The notes beneath the pieces are model-generated. The model made no database searches. It was not told the DNA's origin and saw nothing but the letters and a program-made list of their open reading frames with translations. Positions 10,701-21,155 of a stretch of 64,000 nt of DNA are shown piece by piece. The stretch is from Sinonovacula constricta (taxonomy: Eukaryota > Mollusca > Bivalvia > Cardiida > Solecurtidae), in NCBI GenBank assembly GCA_007844125.1, contig CM017572.1:45226027-45290026 (forward strand). The letters are read 5' to 3'. Positions within the stretch are counted from its first letter, which is position 1. Each line of letters opens with the position of its first letter. A program made the translations under genes and the position numbers.

Positions 10701-12780
10701 ACTGGGTTACATTTAAGCTTGAATTTATATGGCTAATTGGATACACCCCTTTGATGTAGGTTACATGGTTGTTACATGGTGCAAGTTTGTAACTGGTTAA
10801 TTGCAGTAGAAATAGGTATATTATATAGATATATTATATAGATATGCAGAATCAGTAGGTTAACTTTTCACTATAAAAACATCAAAATGTAGCTGAGTGC
10901 AATGTTTTCTTCTGTCCATTCTCCCTAATCAGCTTTTTATTGACAGATTCAAATATATATATATGTGCCCCTTACATTTTCATCGTTTTTGTTTGAGAAA
11001 GATAGAAAAATGATAGCCCAATTAAGCTTAGCATTACTTATTTGATGGTGATAACCGATTGTGTCAAAAAGTACCATTGCTGTTGGTTACTTTAACTAGT
11101 GCAATTACAACTTATTATATCTTGCACAAGGCAGTGCAAGATAGGTTCTGAAGGTATAAGACCTCAACAAAATAGTTACTGCATTATTATTTGATGGCAG
11201 TTTCTTAACTCCCTATGTACAATGCGCTATAGTTACATTGAGCAGGCTAAACGGGTTACTGATTTTATAACCTCTAGGTGCCATCCCATTTGTGGTACAC
11301 ATGATTGCAGAATTGTGATTCTTTCTTTGAGCATCCATGTGACTGGTCAAGCAGTTTTCATCTGTAACAATTCTTCATTTAAGCCTTGCTTGACACCCAA
11401 TCACATTAGCATAACAAACAGTTAAAGTAACATTGCCACAGTTGGTGGAGCATGCCCTCAGATTCCCCTGTCATGACTTTTTCTTATGGATCTTGCTAAA
11501 CTCTCCCCTCCTCCCATGAAAAATATGATTATAGATAACCTTGGTCGCTTATAATTAAAACAGTTTGAACTCATGGAAAAAGTTTATAGTAACTTCTGAA
11601 ATGCAGGAATTGGCTCTATTTTATTGCTACATTTAAAAAGTTTACTTGGGGAGCATGCACCCAGACACCCCATAGCACCACTGGTGCTCACTCAGTTTGG
11701 ATCTTCCCATGTTTCTGTACTGATAGAATTAATTTATCAGTTGATTTTTGTTTTTTTAAAAAAGTTCATTGTTTTGACCACACTGCAGACAATGCTATTA
11801 CGTATTCCTGATACCACATAGTAGATGCCGTACCTGATACCAATGCAAGACTCATTAAGGATTTATTCTGTAAGGAGAGTGCAGGTATGGACCTAGCAAA
11901 ACGAAGAGGCTTAATCTCTTGCAAATAAATTATACTAAATGCTTCAAGAAGAGGCTAATATAAAATCAATGAAGTGAGCAAATAGATTTTTGGCACATCT
12001 GATCCATGGCAAAACTTTATTAAAAAAGATAAAAAGTAAAAAGTAAACAAAAATAATAAAGAAAAGAAAAATAGAAAGCTGTTTGACACAACATCCTGCC
12101 AGTGACTTTACATAGGCTGTTTGTTGAAAAATGTTGGATCTTTCAAAACAAATTGATTGTGAATAAAGTTGCAAATAAGTAAGTTTATCATTCAAAATTG
12201 AATATGAAAGTTACAAGAGAAATAATTATAAATATTTTTCAGTAAGCCATATTAAATTTATAAGACTATGCAGTGGAAAGGTAATACTGCCATTAAATAG
12301 ATATTCATTATTCTGATTCTTAAGTGGTTTATAGTTCACCACCGTTTATGGTACAAATGTTAGACCTTCTGCTTGTCAGTGTAGGGTTGTTTAAAGTGTT
12401 TCCAGCTGTGATGGAATGAATGTTCGGAATTCAGCTTCTCATTCAGAGGTGGTTTAAAGTCTAACACAGAAGGTCACTGAACATTGAGCTCCAGGCAGAC
12501 TAGAGCTGTCTTGGCATAAGTAAGTAAAACAAGACCATATGTGTTCAGGATTGACAGTTACCAGATATATATGGCTTCATAATATTGAACTTAATTTATA
12601 TCTGTGATGGGTTTAAAAACAACAAATAGCTAGTTACCTGTGTTCCGGTGTGTACAGCAAGATGATGTTCATCATCATGAAGCAGCCAACACTGATGGCT
12701 GGGATACATAGCAGCAGATAAAGACGCTTCTGGTAGAAGCCAAACTCTCCTAGCTCTCGCAGGATATCATCAAACTTCAT
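1575..12780 (-). CDS. SLC22-family organic ion transporter (gene span, 3' end outside window)
   Basis: Nine exons in consistent phase (143, 235, 104, 155, 169, 213, 205, 174 and 152 nt) encode 516 codons plus 2 nt of a major-facilitator transporter of the SLC22 (OCT/OCTN/OAT) family. These are plasma-membrane carriers of organic cations, carnitine-like zwitterions or anions. Seen directly: N-terminus MKFDDILRELGEFGFYQKR with the first membrane helix, then a large Cys-rich glycosylatable extracellular loop (residues about 48-126, NDT and NHS sequons), GRKKAF after helix 2, LIPESPRWLL before the cytosolic loop, GRKW, ELYPTVLRNAGMG and LPET near the C-terminus. Members are usually about 550 residues, so about 30-40 are missing; the last exon should lie left of position 1. 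The substrate cannot be read from the sequence. The start is supported by an in-frame stop upstream with no intervening ATG. The introns hold several minisatellites. Confidence 0.9.
1727..2135. other. Intron 8 of the SLC22 gene
   Basis: AT-rich intron between exons 8 and 9. No repeats or other genes recognised. Confidence 0.5.
2136..2309 (-). CDS. SLC22 exon 8 (helices 10-11)
   Basis: 174 nt in phase 0. It encodes LTLALALIGKLGPSGAFGI and ELYPTVLRNAGMG, followed by SSCVARFGGMAAPYVAKM. The acceptor at 2310-2311 (TTCCAG) was chosen because it preserves phase after exon 7; the alternative acceptor at 2318-2319 would bring an early stop in phase 0. Donor AAAATG|GTACCA. Confidence 0.85.
2310..3089. 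other. Intron 7 of the SLC22 gene, unique part
   Basis: AT-rich sequence without a recognisable gene. It leads into the 41-bp minisatellite that fills the exon-7 side of this intron. Confidence 0.45.
3090..4049. repeat. 41-bp minisatellite containing copies of the exon 7 splice donor
   Basis: About 20 or more copies of a 41-bp unit, for example cctatccattacccctacag followed by ctactgtaaagatggaatca and a. Near the right end, longer variants contain ctaggactacagtgaagatgg, identical to the exon 7/intron 7 junction at 4040-4060. On the minus strand nearly every unit therefore reads CCATCTTTACTGTAG, against the true CCATCTTCACT|GTAG. The array abuts the exon exactly. Confidence 0.92.
4050..4254 (-). 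CDS. SLC22 exon 7 (helices 7-9)
   Basis: 205 nt. It encodes VSMCYYGVTMYAGNIGGNFY, a second helix with NLPMLD, the CIGRKWTHV loop and the next helix, ending ACIGTIFT. Acceptor TTCAG|GATCAT, donor TTCACT|GTAGTC. The last about 11 exon bases and the donor are copied in the adjacent 41-bp minisatellite. Confidence 0.9.
4255..5290. other. Intron 6 of the SLC22 gene, no gene recognised
   Basis: AT-rich intronic sequence. Small open frames are present on the plus strand, but none resembles a known protein or has exon-like borders. Confidence 0.4.
5300..6050 (+). repeat. Dispersed mollusc-type repeat with internal ~170-bp units
   Basis: Imperfect tandem units of about 170-180 bp share the phrases gaccattttccatat, ggctatatagg, gaaaatcttcttg and tactacaagagc-like variants. 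The block ends caggtaaacgatatggggcc followed by atcatggccctcttgtttc. From general knowledge, this kind of tail is common in bivalve genomes. I saw no coding potential, and its class as a transposable element is uncertain. Confidence 0.55.
6256..6468 (-). CDS. SLC22 exon 6 (PESPRWL and central cytosolic loop)
   Basis: 213 nt. It begins LIPESPRWLLTMGEQDHA, which contains the family signature PESPRWL after helix 6, then a charged cytosolic loop, and ends with the start of helix 7 (VLFFRTMIIFFNW across the junction). Acceptor AACAG|GCTGAT, donor AATTG|GTGAGG. Confidence 0.92.
6469..7431. other. Intron 5 of the SLC22 gene
   Basis: AT-rich intron with no recognised gene or repeat. Confidence 0.45.
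7432..7600 (-). CDS. SLC22 exon 5 (helices 5-6)
   Basis: 169 nt. It encodes LEVVGPSKRVWAGLVIHQFF and two further membrane helices, ending CVIYLAYW and splicing in phase to exon 6. Acceptor ATACAG|GTCTGG, donor GGTG|GTAATT. Confidence 0.88.
7826..8010 (-). mobile_element. tRNA-headed SINE, family B, minus strand
   Basis: Read on the minus strand, it shares with the copies at 21687 and 26540 the order: cccatatgggg-like head, ttaatatgggaagagctgcc, ccagacatctgcctgggc, tcttcctccattg and tatgatcataattgg-like tail. It lies in intron 4 of the SLC22 gene. Confidence 0.65.
8214..8368 (-). CDS. SLC22 exon 4 (GRK loop and helices 3-4)
   Basis: 155 nt. It completes the Ile codon from exon 3, giving LADIIGRKKAFYLAAI, the MFS loop motif between helices 2 and 3, followed by two helices. 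Acceptor TTGTAG|TATTGG, donor GCTGG|GTATGT. Confidence 0.88.
8630..8733 (-). CDS. SLC22 exon 3 (helix 2)
   Basis: 104 nt in phase 0. It encodes QNLVCDDALKTSHAQ and then a hydrophobic, glycine-rich helix ending GLLAD. Acceptor TTCCAG|CAAAAC, donor GACAT|GTAAGA. The sequence LVCD...QxxxxxGVLVG is typical of SLC22 helix 2. Confidence 0.88.
8780..9720. repeat. Bivalve-type 'aaggtcacagtgacc' dispersed repeat
   Basis: Repeated phrases include ggtcagtagtg/ctcagtagtgatttattgg, aaggtgaaggtcatgctgac, ggtcatagtcacagtgagc and agaacacatgagcccacaat (9388-9660). This style of calcium-channel-unrelated, non-coding repeat with gtcacagtgacctt phrases is frequent in bivalve genomes. It is degenerate here and I found no conserved reading frame. 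Confidence 0.5.
9721..10429. other. Intron 2 of the SLC22 gene, right part
   Basis: AT-rich, no gene or clear repeat recognised. A plus-strand open frame at 10014-10265 has no family resemblance. Confidence 0.4.
10430..10664 (-). CDS. SLC22 exon 2 (large extracellular loop)
   Basis: 235 nt, residues 48-126. It starts RCRLPNYPNDTWE, the usual SLC22 sequence after helix 1, and ends FKMTFTSE. It carries Cys residues and several N-x-S/T sequons (NDT, NHS, NLS, NAT), as expected for the extracellular loop between helices 1 and 2. Acceptor CTCAG|ATGCC, donor CAGAG|GTTAGT; ends in phase 0. Confidence 0.9.
10665..12637. other. Intron 1 of the SLC22 gene
   Basis: About 2 kb of AT-rich intron. No exon, RNA gene or clear mobile element recognised; the open frames here are short and uncharacterised. 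Confidence 0.45.
12638..12780 (-). CDS. SLC22 exon 1 (start codon, helix 1)
   Basis: Encodes residues 1-47 plus 2 nt. It starts MKFDDILRELGEFGFYQKR, followed by the first hydrophobic helix (LYLLLCIPAISVGCFMMMN), and ends LYTPEHR across the junction. The donor is CACAG|GTAACT. The six bases before the ATG (CTGAAG) join directly to the 26-bp minisatellite. T-rich sequence ending in AAG there could also be a 3' splice site for a 5'-UTR intron. Confidence 0.9.
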
Positions 12781-12786
12781 CTTCAG

Positions 12787-15700
12787 ACAACCAAACAACA
12801 GTGCATGTAGTCACAACCTGGTTACAGCCAAACAACAGTGCATGTAGTCACAACCAAACAACAGAGCATGTAGTCACAGCCAAACAACAGTGCATGTAGT
12901 CACAACCTGGTTACAGCCAAACAACAGTGCATGTAGTCACAACCAAACAACAGTGCATGTAGTCACAGCCAAACAACAGTGCATGTAGTCACAACCAAAC
13001 AACATTGCATGTAGTCACAACCAAACAACAGTGCATGTAGTCACAGCCAAACAACAGTGCATGTAGTCACAACCAAACAACAGTGCATGTAGTCACAACC
13101 TGGTTACAGCCAAACAACAGTGCATGTAGTCACAACCAAACAACATTGCATGTAGTCACAACCAAACAACAGTGCATGTAGTCACAGCCAAACAACAGTG
13201 CATGTAGTCACAACCAAACAACAGTGCATGTAGTCACAGCCAAACAACAGTGCATGTAGTCACAACCTGGTTACAGCCAAACAACAGTGCAGGTAGTCAC
13301 AACCAAACAACAGTGCATGTAGTCACAACCAAACAACAGTGCATGTAGTCACAACCTGGTTACAGCCAAACAACAGTGCATGTAGTCACAACCAAACAAC
13401 AGTGCATGTAGTCACAGCCAAACAACAGTGCATGTAGTCACAACCTGGTTACAGCCAAACAACAGTGCATGTAGTCACAACCAAACAACAGTGCATGTAG
13501 TCACAACCTGGTCACAGCCAAACAACAGTGCATGTAGTCACAACCAAACAACAGTGCATGTAGTCACAACCTGGTCACAGCCAAACAACAGTGCATGTAG
13601 TCACAACCAAACAACTGTGCATGTAGTCACAGCCAAACAACAGTGCATGTAGTCACAACCAAACAACTGTGCATGTAGTCACAGCCAAACAACAGTGCAT
13701 GTAGTCACAGCCAAACAACTGTGCATGTAGTCACAACCAAACAACAGTGCATGTAGTCACAACCAAACAACAGTGCATGTAGTCACAGCCAAACAACAGT
13801 GCATGTAGTCACAACCAAACAACAGTGCATGTAGTCACAGCCAAACAACAGTGCATGTAGTCACAACCTGGTTACAGCCAAACAACAGTGCATGTAGTCA
13901 CAACCAAACAACATTGCATGTAGTCACAACCAAACAACATTGCATGTAGTCACAACCAAACAACAGTGCATGTAGTCACAACCAAACAACAGTGCATGTA
14001 GTCACAACCAAACAACAGTGCATGTAGTCACAACCAAACAACAGTGCATGTAGTCACAACCAAACAACAGTGCATGTAGTCACAACCAAACAACATTGCA
14101 TGTAGTCACAACCAAACAACAGTGCATGTAGTCACAACCAAACAACAGTGCATGTAGTCACAACCAAACAACAGTGCATGTAGTCACAACCAAACAACAT
14201 TGCATGTAGTCACAACCAAACAACAGTGCATGTAGTCACAACCAAACAACAGTGCATGTAGTCACAACCAAACAACAGTGCATGTAGTCACAACCAAACA
14301 ACATTGCATGTAGTCACAACCAAACAACATTGCATGTAGTCACAACCAAACAACAGTGCATGTAGTCACAACCAAACAACATTGCATGTAGTCACAACCA
14401 AACAACAGTGCATGTAGTCACAACCAAACAACAGTGCATGTAGTCACAACCAAACAACATTGCATGTAGTCACAACCAAACAACAGTGCATGGAGTCACA
14501 ACCAAACAACAGTGCATGTAGTCACAACCAAACAACAGTGCATGTAGTCACAACCAAACAACAGTGCATGTAGTCACAGCCAAACAACAGTGCATGTAGT
14601 CACAACCAAACAACAGTGCATGTAGTCACAGCCAAACAACAGTGCATGTAGTCACAACCTGGTTACAACCAAACAACAGTGCATGTAGTCACAGCCAAAC
14701 AACAGTGCATGTAGTCACAACCAAACAACAGTGCATGTAGTCACAACCAAACAACAGTGCATGAAGTCACAACCAAACAACAGTGCATGTAGTCACAACC
14801 AAACAACAGTGCATGTAGTCACAGCCAAACAACAGTGCATGTAGTCACAACCAAACAACAGTGCATGTAGTCACAACCAAACAACAGTGCATGTAGTCAC
14901 AACCAAACAACAGTGCATGTAGTCACAACCAAACAACAGTGCATGTAGTCACAACCAAACAACAGTGCATGTAGTCACAACCAAACAACATTGCATGTAG
15001 TCACAACCAAACAACAGTGCATGTAGTCACAACCAAACAACAGTGCATGTAGTCACAACCAAACAACAGTGCATGTAGTCACAACAAACAACATTGCATG
15101 TAGTCACAACCAAACAACAGTGCATGTAGTTCACAACCAAACAACAGTGCATGATAGTCACACCAAACAACAGTGCATGTAGTCACAGCCAAACAACAGT
15201 GCATATAGTCACAACCTGGTTACAGCCAAACAACAGTGCATGTAGTCACAACCTGGTTACAGCCAAACAACAGTGCATGTAGTCACAACCTGGTTACAGC
15301 CAAACAACAGTGCATATAGTCACAACCTGGTTACAGCCAAACAACAGTGCATGTAGTCACAGCCAAACAACAGTGCATGTAGTCACAACCTGGTTACAGC
15401 CAAACAACAGTGCATGTAGTCACAACCAAACAACAGTGCATGTAGTCACAACCAAACAACAGTGCATGTAGTCACAACCAAACAACATTGCATGTAGTCA
15501 CAACCAAACAACAGTGCATGTAGTCACAACCAAACAACAGTGCATGTAGTCACAACCAAACAACAGTGCATGTAGTCACAGCCAAACAACAGTGCATGTA
15601 GTCACAACCAAACAACAGTGCATGTAGTCACAGCCAAACAACAGTGCATGTAGTCACAACCAAACAACAGTGCATGTAGTCACAACCAAACAACAGTGCA

Positions 15701-17050
15701 TGTAGTCACAGCCAAACAACAGTGCATGTAGTCACAACCAAACAACAGTGCATGTAGTCACAACCAAACAACAGTGCATGTAGTCACAACCAAACAACAT
15801 TGCATGTAGTCACAACCAAACAACAGTGCATGTAGTCACAACCAAACAACATTGCATGTAGTCACAACCAAACAACAGTGCATGTAGTCACAACCAAACA
15901 ACAGTGCATGTAGTCACAACCAAACAACAGTGCATGTAGTCACAGCCAAACAACAGTGCATGTAGTCACAACCAAACAACAGTGCATGTAGTCACAACCA
16001 AACAACAGTGCATGTAGTCACAGCCAAACAACAGTGCATGTAGTCACAACCAAACAACAGTGCATGTAGTCACAACCAAACAACAGTGCATGTAGTCACA
16101 ACCAAACAACAGTGCATGTAGTCACAGCCAAACAACAGTGCATGTAGTCACAACCAAACAACAGTGCATGTAGTCACAGCCAAACAACAGTGCATGTAGT
16201 CACAACCAAACAACAGTGCATGTAGTCACAACCAAACAACAGTGCATGTAGTCACAGCCAAACAACAGTGCATGTAGTCACAACCAAACAACAGTGCATG
16301 TAGTCTCAACCAAACAACAGTGCATGTAGTCACAACCTGGTTACAGCCAAACAACAGTGCATGTAGTCTCAACCAAACAACAGTGCATGTAGTCACAACC
16401 TGGTTACAGCCAAACAACAGTGCATGTAGTCACAGCCAAACAACAGTGCATGTAGTCACAGCCAAACAACAGTGCATGTAGTCACAACCAAACAACATTG
16501 CATGAAGTCACAACCAAACAACAGTGCATGTAGTCACAACCAAACAACAGTGCATGTAGTCACAACCAAACAACAGTGCATGTAGTCACAGCCAAACAAC
16601 ATTGCATGAAGTCACAACCAAACAACAGTGCATGTAGTCACAAACCAAACAACAGTGCATGTAGTCACAACCCAAACAACAGTGCATGTAGTCACAGCCA
16701 AACAACAGTGCATGTAGTCACAACCTGGTTACAGCCAAACAACAGTGCATGTAGTCTCACCAAACAACAGTGCATGTAGTCACACCAAACAACAGTGCAT
16801 GTAGTCACAACCTGGTTACAGCCAAACAACAGTGCATGTAGTCACAACCAAACAACTGCATGTAGTCACAACCAAACAACAGTGCATGTAGTCACACCAA
16901 ACAACAGTGTTGGTCAAGACCAAACAACAGTGCATGTAGTCACAACCAAACAACATCATGTATCACACCTGCCTTGCTAGTTCACAACCAAACAACAGTG
17001 CTTGTGGTCAAGACCAAACAGCAGTGCATCTGGTTACAGGCAAACAACAG
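12787..17050. repeat. 4.2-kb minisatellite with 26- and 37-bp units at the SLC22 5' end
   Basis: A very homogeneous tandem array. The basic unit is 26 bp (caaccaaacaacagtgcatg plus tagtca); a second form of 37 bp inserts the 11 bases of an acctggttacagcc variant. By length there are roughly 150 units. Variants (aaccaaa/agccaaa, cagtgc/cattgc) are interspersed in changing order, and units decay beyond 16850. The array starts 7 bp upstream of the SLC22 start codon, so it replaces the normal position of the 5' UTR or of a 5'-UTR intron end. Small ORFs inside it are artefacts. Confidence 0.96.
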
Positions 17051-17852
17051 TGTGTATCTTAGAGTCGCTGTAAATCATTTGAATGGCCAAAGTTTGATAT
17101 CACATTAAATTGATCTACCTTCATTAAGAATTAACAGTCTTGTGCACTTTAATTGAAGTTGGTTTGTTAAAGCATGTTTAGAATGATTATAGTTGGTCCT
17201 TAGTAATTTAAAAACAATTTACCCATTTTATAAGTTAACATATTCTATAACTTTATATTACTAACTCTTGGATCATGATGATAGTTATGGTTTCTTGTAT
17301 CTGATAGGTGACATATTTTGTATTTGAAACAAAAGGTTTTAATTTCTTTCTTATATTTGGCATATCAAAGAACATTTTGGTTTGGGTAAAATTTTGTTAA
17401 TGCAAGATCTGATTGTTTAAGGTTTTTCATGGCCTTGCTAGTTAAAATATATTGTTGAAATGTGTTAAATAATTGTTTGTTCATAGGACAAAGACATGAA
17501 AACCTATTTTGGTTTTATCTTTGTGTTTGTGGATTGAAATGGCAAAACATACAGTGATGAGTCTGCAGTGATTAATCAGTTTTACTTGCTTAATTAACTT
17601 TAGTTGTTACATACATTAATTACAGAAGAAACACTTTAAAAATAAGTCATCTCTTTTATTTGTATTGGTTTTGGGGCAGTAAAAATATTTTCCCACCTGG
17701 CATTTAAGTGTAAGATATCATTATTATAAAACTATACATTAAGCTATTTATCACTTCATAACTTTATATCAGAGGCATCTGTCAACAGTAAAAATAACAT
17801 CCATACCAGCCAGTACATTAATTCCCAGTTCTGCACATCCTACCAACGTCAC

Positions 17853-17990
17853 CTGTATTATACACTGTACTGTACGTTCAGTTCACCGTAGGTTTTGTTC
17901 TGTCAGGTGTTTACACTGTTCGCACGGTAGAGGGACAGATGGATGACTCTCCTTGCATCCTTATGACGGTGCTGATAGTAGACAGGGTCT
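17853..17990 (-). other. Possible non-coding 5' exon of the SLC22 gene
   Basis: A locally GC-richer block followed on the minus strand by a good donor, TACAG|GTGACG. It lies on the far side of the 26-bp array from the SLC22 start codon. No coding similarity. Proposed only from position and composition. Confidence 0.2.
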
Positions 17991-20084
17991 GGGCTGACAT
18001 GCCATAATTTTGAAAATCAGTCATAATACCATTTGTGGTACTATGGGGAGTGGGTGGGGGGTTATCAAAATCGAAAAAGTATTAGATAAAAAAGTTCCCT
18101 GAAAATTCATGCAAAAATCTTAAACCTAATAATAATGGAAGTATGCTTGTTAGAAAGTACACATAAAAATAAAATGTACACATGTTTAGTATGTCACGTA
18201 CACATAAGGTGCACCTTTATGTCTAGTGAATGGTGAGACCAACCATGTTGTTTTAAATCCAAAATCAGAATAATGATTTGTGAGCAGGTTTAAAGTTAAG
18301 GTTAAGATATAGTTGCTTAAATAATGATTTACCCGGATAATTGCCTACCTTGACCGCTTTTAGATTGGTGTAATCTTAATTGCTGGAATTATTATTATAA
18401 AAGGTACATATTAAAACAAAACAAATTGTAAATTGGAGGTACATTGTTTGCAGAGTTGCTTATTTTTAACCCTTTAGTATCTTACTGGCTCTGCATTCCA
18501 GCTCCACTTTGACCAAGTTTCATGTTTACCTTGATTTTTTGAGCCTTTTTCTACCAATAATTGATTATAATTAAAAAACACCTTTATGGTGTGAGAGAAA
18601 AGCAAAACAACAATAGCAAAGATTACAAATCGACCATCTCATGGTGTGTATTTGTTTTATATTCTTGACTGTATGCTGGATATTAGAAATGCATTCACAA
18701 GTATAGTTATCAATATGTTTCTATGAAGAACAAATCATGAATTATTGGATCAATTGATTCTGATTTAAAACATGCCCAATTATTGCATTACATGGAGTCC
18801 ATTTGAAGCATGTTTGACACTTTGTTATATGGTGGCTGGGTGCCGATAACAGATGGTTGTGTATTACATGTCAATTATAGAACAAATTTGCAGGGCTCAG
18901 AAGTAATTTTATACAGCAGGTGGTCGCTAGTTAGGAAGGGTTGCATGGTCAGGTTTGACTGTATAATAGTCAGACTTCTGTGCTATGTACTTATTGAATT
19001 AGACATATTTGCTACCCATTTACACTGTTATTCATACATTATTTTGGTGTTATGAATGACATTATTTTTGTTGACTTTGCAAAGATTCTGTATGTTTCAT
19101 GTTGACTTCTGAAATGTTTTTTTAAAGAGAGTTTTGTCTCTGTAGACGCAGTTCTCAGCCTAAGTTATGACATGACTAGGCCTTTGTGGCTCAAACAACA
19201 CTTGATGGTTAACTCTCCATTTATTGTTTCACTGCAAGTGAAGATGATAAATGATCAGGGTTAACTGATGCATGTCAAATGTTGTACATTATTATGACAT
19301 TGCTTATTGTGTAACACTTGGCCAGGATGCTAAAATAGCAGATAAAACAGTGGTATGAGGAAGGCATGCTTTACATGACCTGTACAAGCAGTAAACTCGT
19401 GTCCACAAATGCAGAAGTTTAATATTGCCCTCATAAAGTCAGATTTTTTCAGGCGATTAAAGTTCCCTTATATAAAAACATTCTAGTTTGACACATAAGA
19501 TATGGATTTGTAGGTACATATCTCTGGTACTTGGATACTGTAAGATAATAAAAGGGATGATACCAGTGCCTATCTACTGTTAGGGTCCTTCTGAACTCTT
19601 CACCTGTAAAGGAGGAATGGGTCAGGCTTAAGCAAATAGATCCAGATTGGCCCACTCCTGTTTGGAGAGGTCTGGTCAGGATTTGCTGTATTTGCTGCAG
19701 TGTTTCTAGCAGTATGTCATGGTACCTCTGCAAGTAGCTTGCTAGCAAATATCCTCAAGTTTGTGTTCTCATTTTAAGACATGTATCATGATAAGGGTTA
19801 AAATGCCACTTCAAATTGATGGTGAACCATTCCAGTTTAAAGGTTACATTCTAGTGCATTGTTTTCAAATATCTATTTATTAAATAAATTCATTTAGAAA
19901 AAGACTCCATTGTCCAGATTATTTATGTACTGTATTGCAGATGTATGTAAATATATTGTGAGTACTTATATGGTACGGAGATAAGAGATATATCAATAAT
20001 ATATACTTGTTATGACTTATACATGATTATTTTTTCATTTTTTTGGTTATTTTTTGTTACATTGCACTGAAACATTTAAGGTCA

Positions 20085-20215
20085 TATTGGTTATGTCCAG
20101 CAAATTATTGGAAGACCCCAGACTTAAGCCTGGGCAGAACCACAGGCACACAGCAGGTTAGCTAAACAATCTCTCCACATGAAAGTTCTTGCCCTGCCCG
20201 GGACTCATATGTTGT
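20085..20215 (-). mobile_element. SINE fragment, family B, minus strand
   Basis: On the minus strand it reads gagtcccgggcagggcaaga, actttcatgtgg, ctaacctgctgtgtgcctgt and gcccaggcttaagtctgggg then tcttcc. This is the same order as the copies at 21687 and 26540. Confidence 0.6.
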
Positions 20216-21057
20216 TTATGTAATATTATAGCTATTTCATGTTTGACTGTTCCCAAATCACATATGAAATAACTGTTTTATTACCTGATCAATTACTGTT
20301 TTAAAAGTACTTGCAGAAGAAAAAAAAGAATAAGAAAATAGTTTTGCAAATATATTTATAATAAAACTTTCTTAATTTAACAATTGTTTAACTATGTCAC
20401 ACTGTCTTTCATTTAGTAAAAAAGCTTCATTTTGCTATAATCATCTGACAAAATTAAACAGTTGTCAAATTCCCTGCAGCAGTTACTTCCCCTTATGTTA
20501 GTACAGTAACAGTTCAAGTAGCATAGCGTGACCTAAGAGCAGGCGCAGGAAATTATTGACGGGTCAACAGTTTGCGAACGTGGATCATTTCTAGAATTTC
20601 AGAAAACAGTAAAAAATACCAAATTACATTTATATAAGGAATCAAGTAATAATTTAATTATTGCACAGCTTGGGTAATTATAACAGTGAAAGAAAAAGAC
20701 ATGCCTGAGTCTTGTCAGCATTTTTGTCATGCGTGTGGTATAGAAGGGCATGGGTAAGGCGTGCATTTGATACCATATGCAGAGTATATGCCTTACCATG
20801 CATAGACAATAATTGGTAAGAAATGACTATCTAGACTATCTAGACTATCTAGACTTGATTTAAAAAAATTGACATAAATGATATATTCCTGATCTCAATC
20901 AGTGTGGTCAACCAAGAAGGCACCAAACTATTAGATGGGACATAACTTTTCTCCTTCTGAACACAGACCTGGCTATGGATGAGAAGTATGAAGATCATCA
21001 AGTATGATGATAGAAAAAATAACTAAGTGCCAAAATTTGTTGTCTTCCTTATTTCAG

Positions 21058-21155
21058 GTAACAAGGTGCTGTGTGTTCTGTCCATTGCACTGGCTGCCTA
21101 CCAGTCCCTCTATCCCATCATGCTGTTGGTTCCAGCAGCCATTTTCTTTTTTGAG
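21058..21155 (+). CDS. PIG-U exon a
   Basis: Acceptor ATTTCAG|GTAACA; the first two bases complete a codon from a missing upstream exon. Encodes [19 protein letters not shown] and a following hydrophobic stretch. Donor TTGAG|GTAATA, phase 0. Confidence 0.9.

Larger units (their letters stand above)
17051..21057. other. Region between SLC22 start and first PIG-U exon seen
   Basis: About 4 kb of mostly AT-rich sequence. I looked for PIG-U N-terminal exons on the plus strand and found none. Apart from a SINE near 20.1 kb and a possible non-coding exon near 17.9 kb, nothing is recognised. A short tandem of actatctag lies near 20826-20855. Confidence 0.4.

Noticed and set aside
12787..17050. CRISPR-like array (short direct repeats of 26 bp)
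   Set aside because: The repeats are contiguous without unique spacers and the window is a eukaryotic genome; it is a minisatellite.
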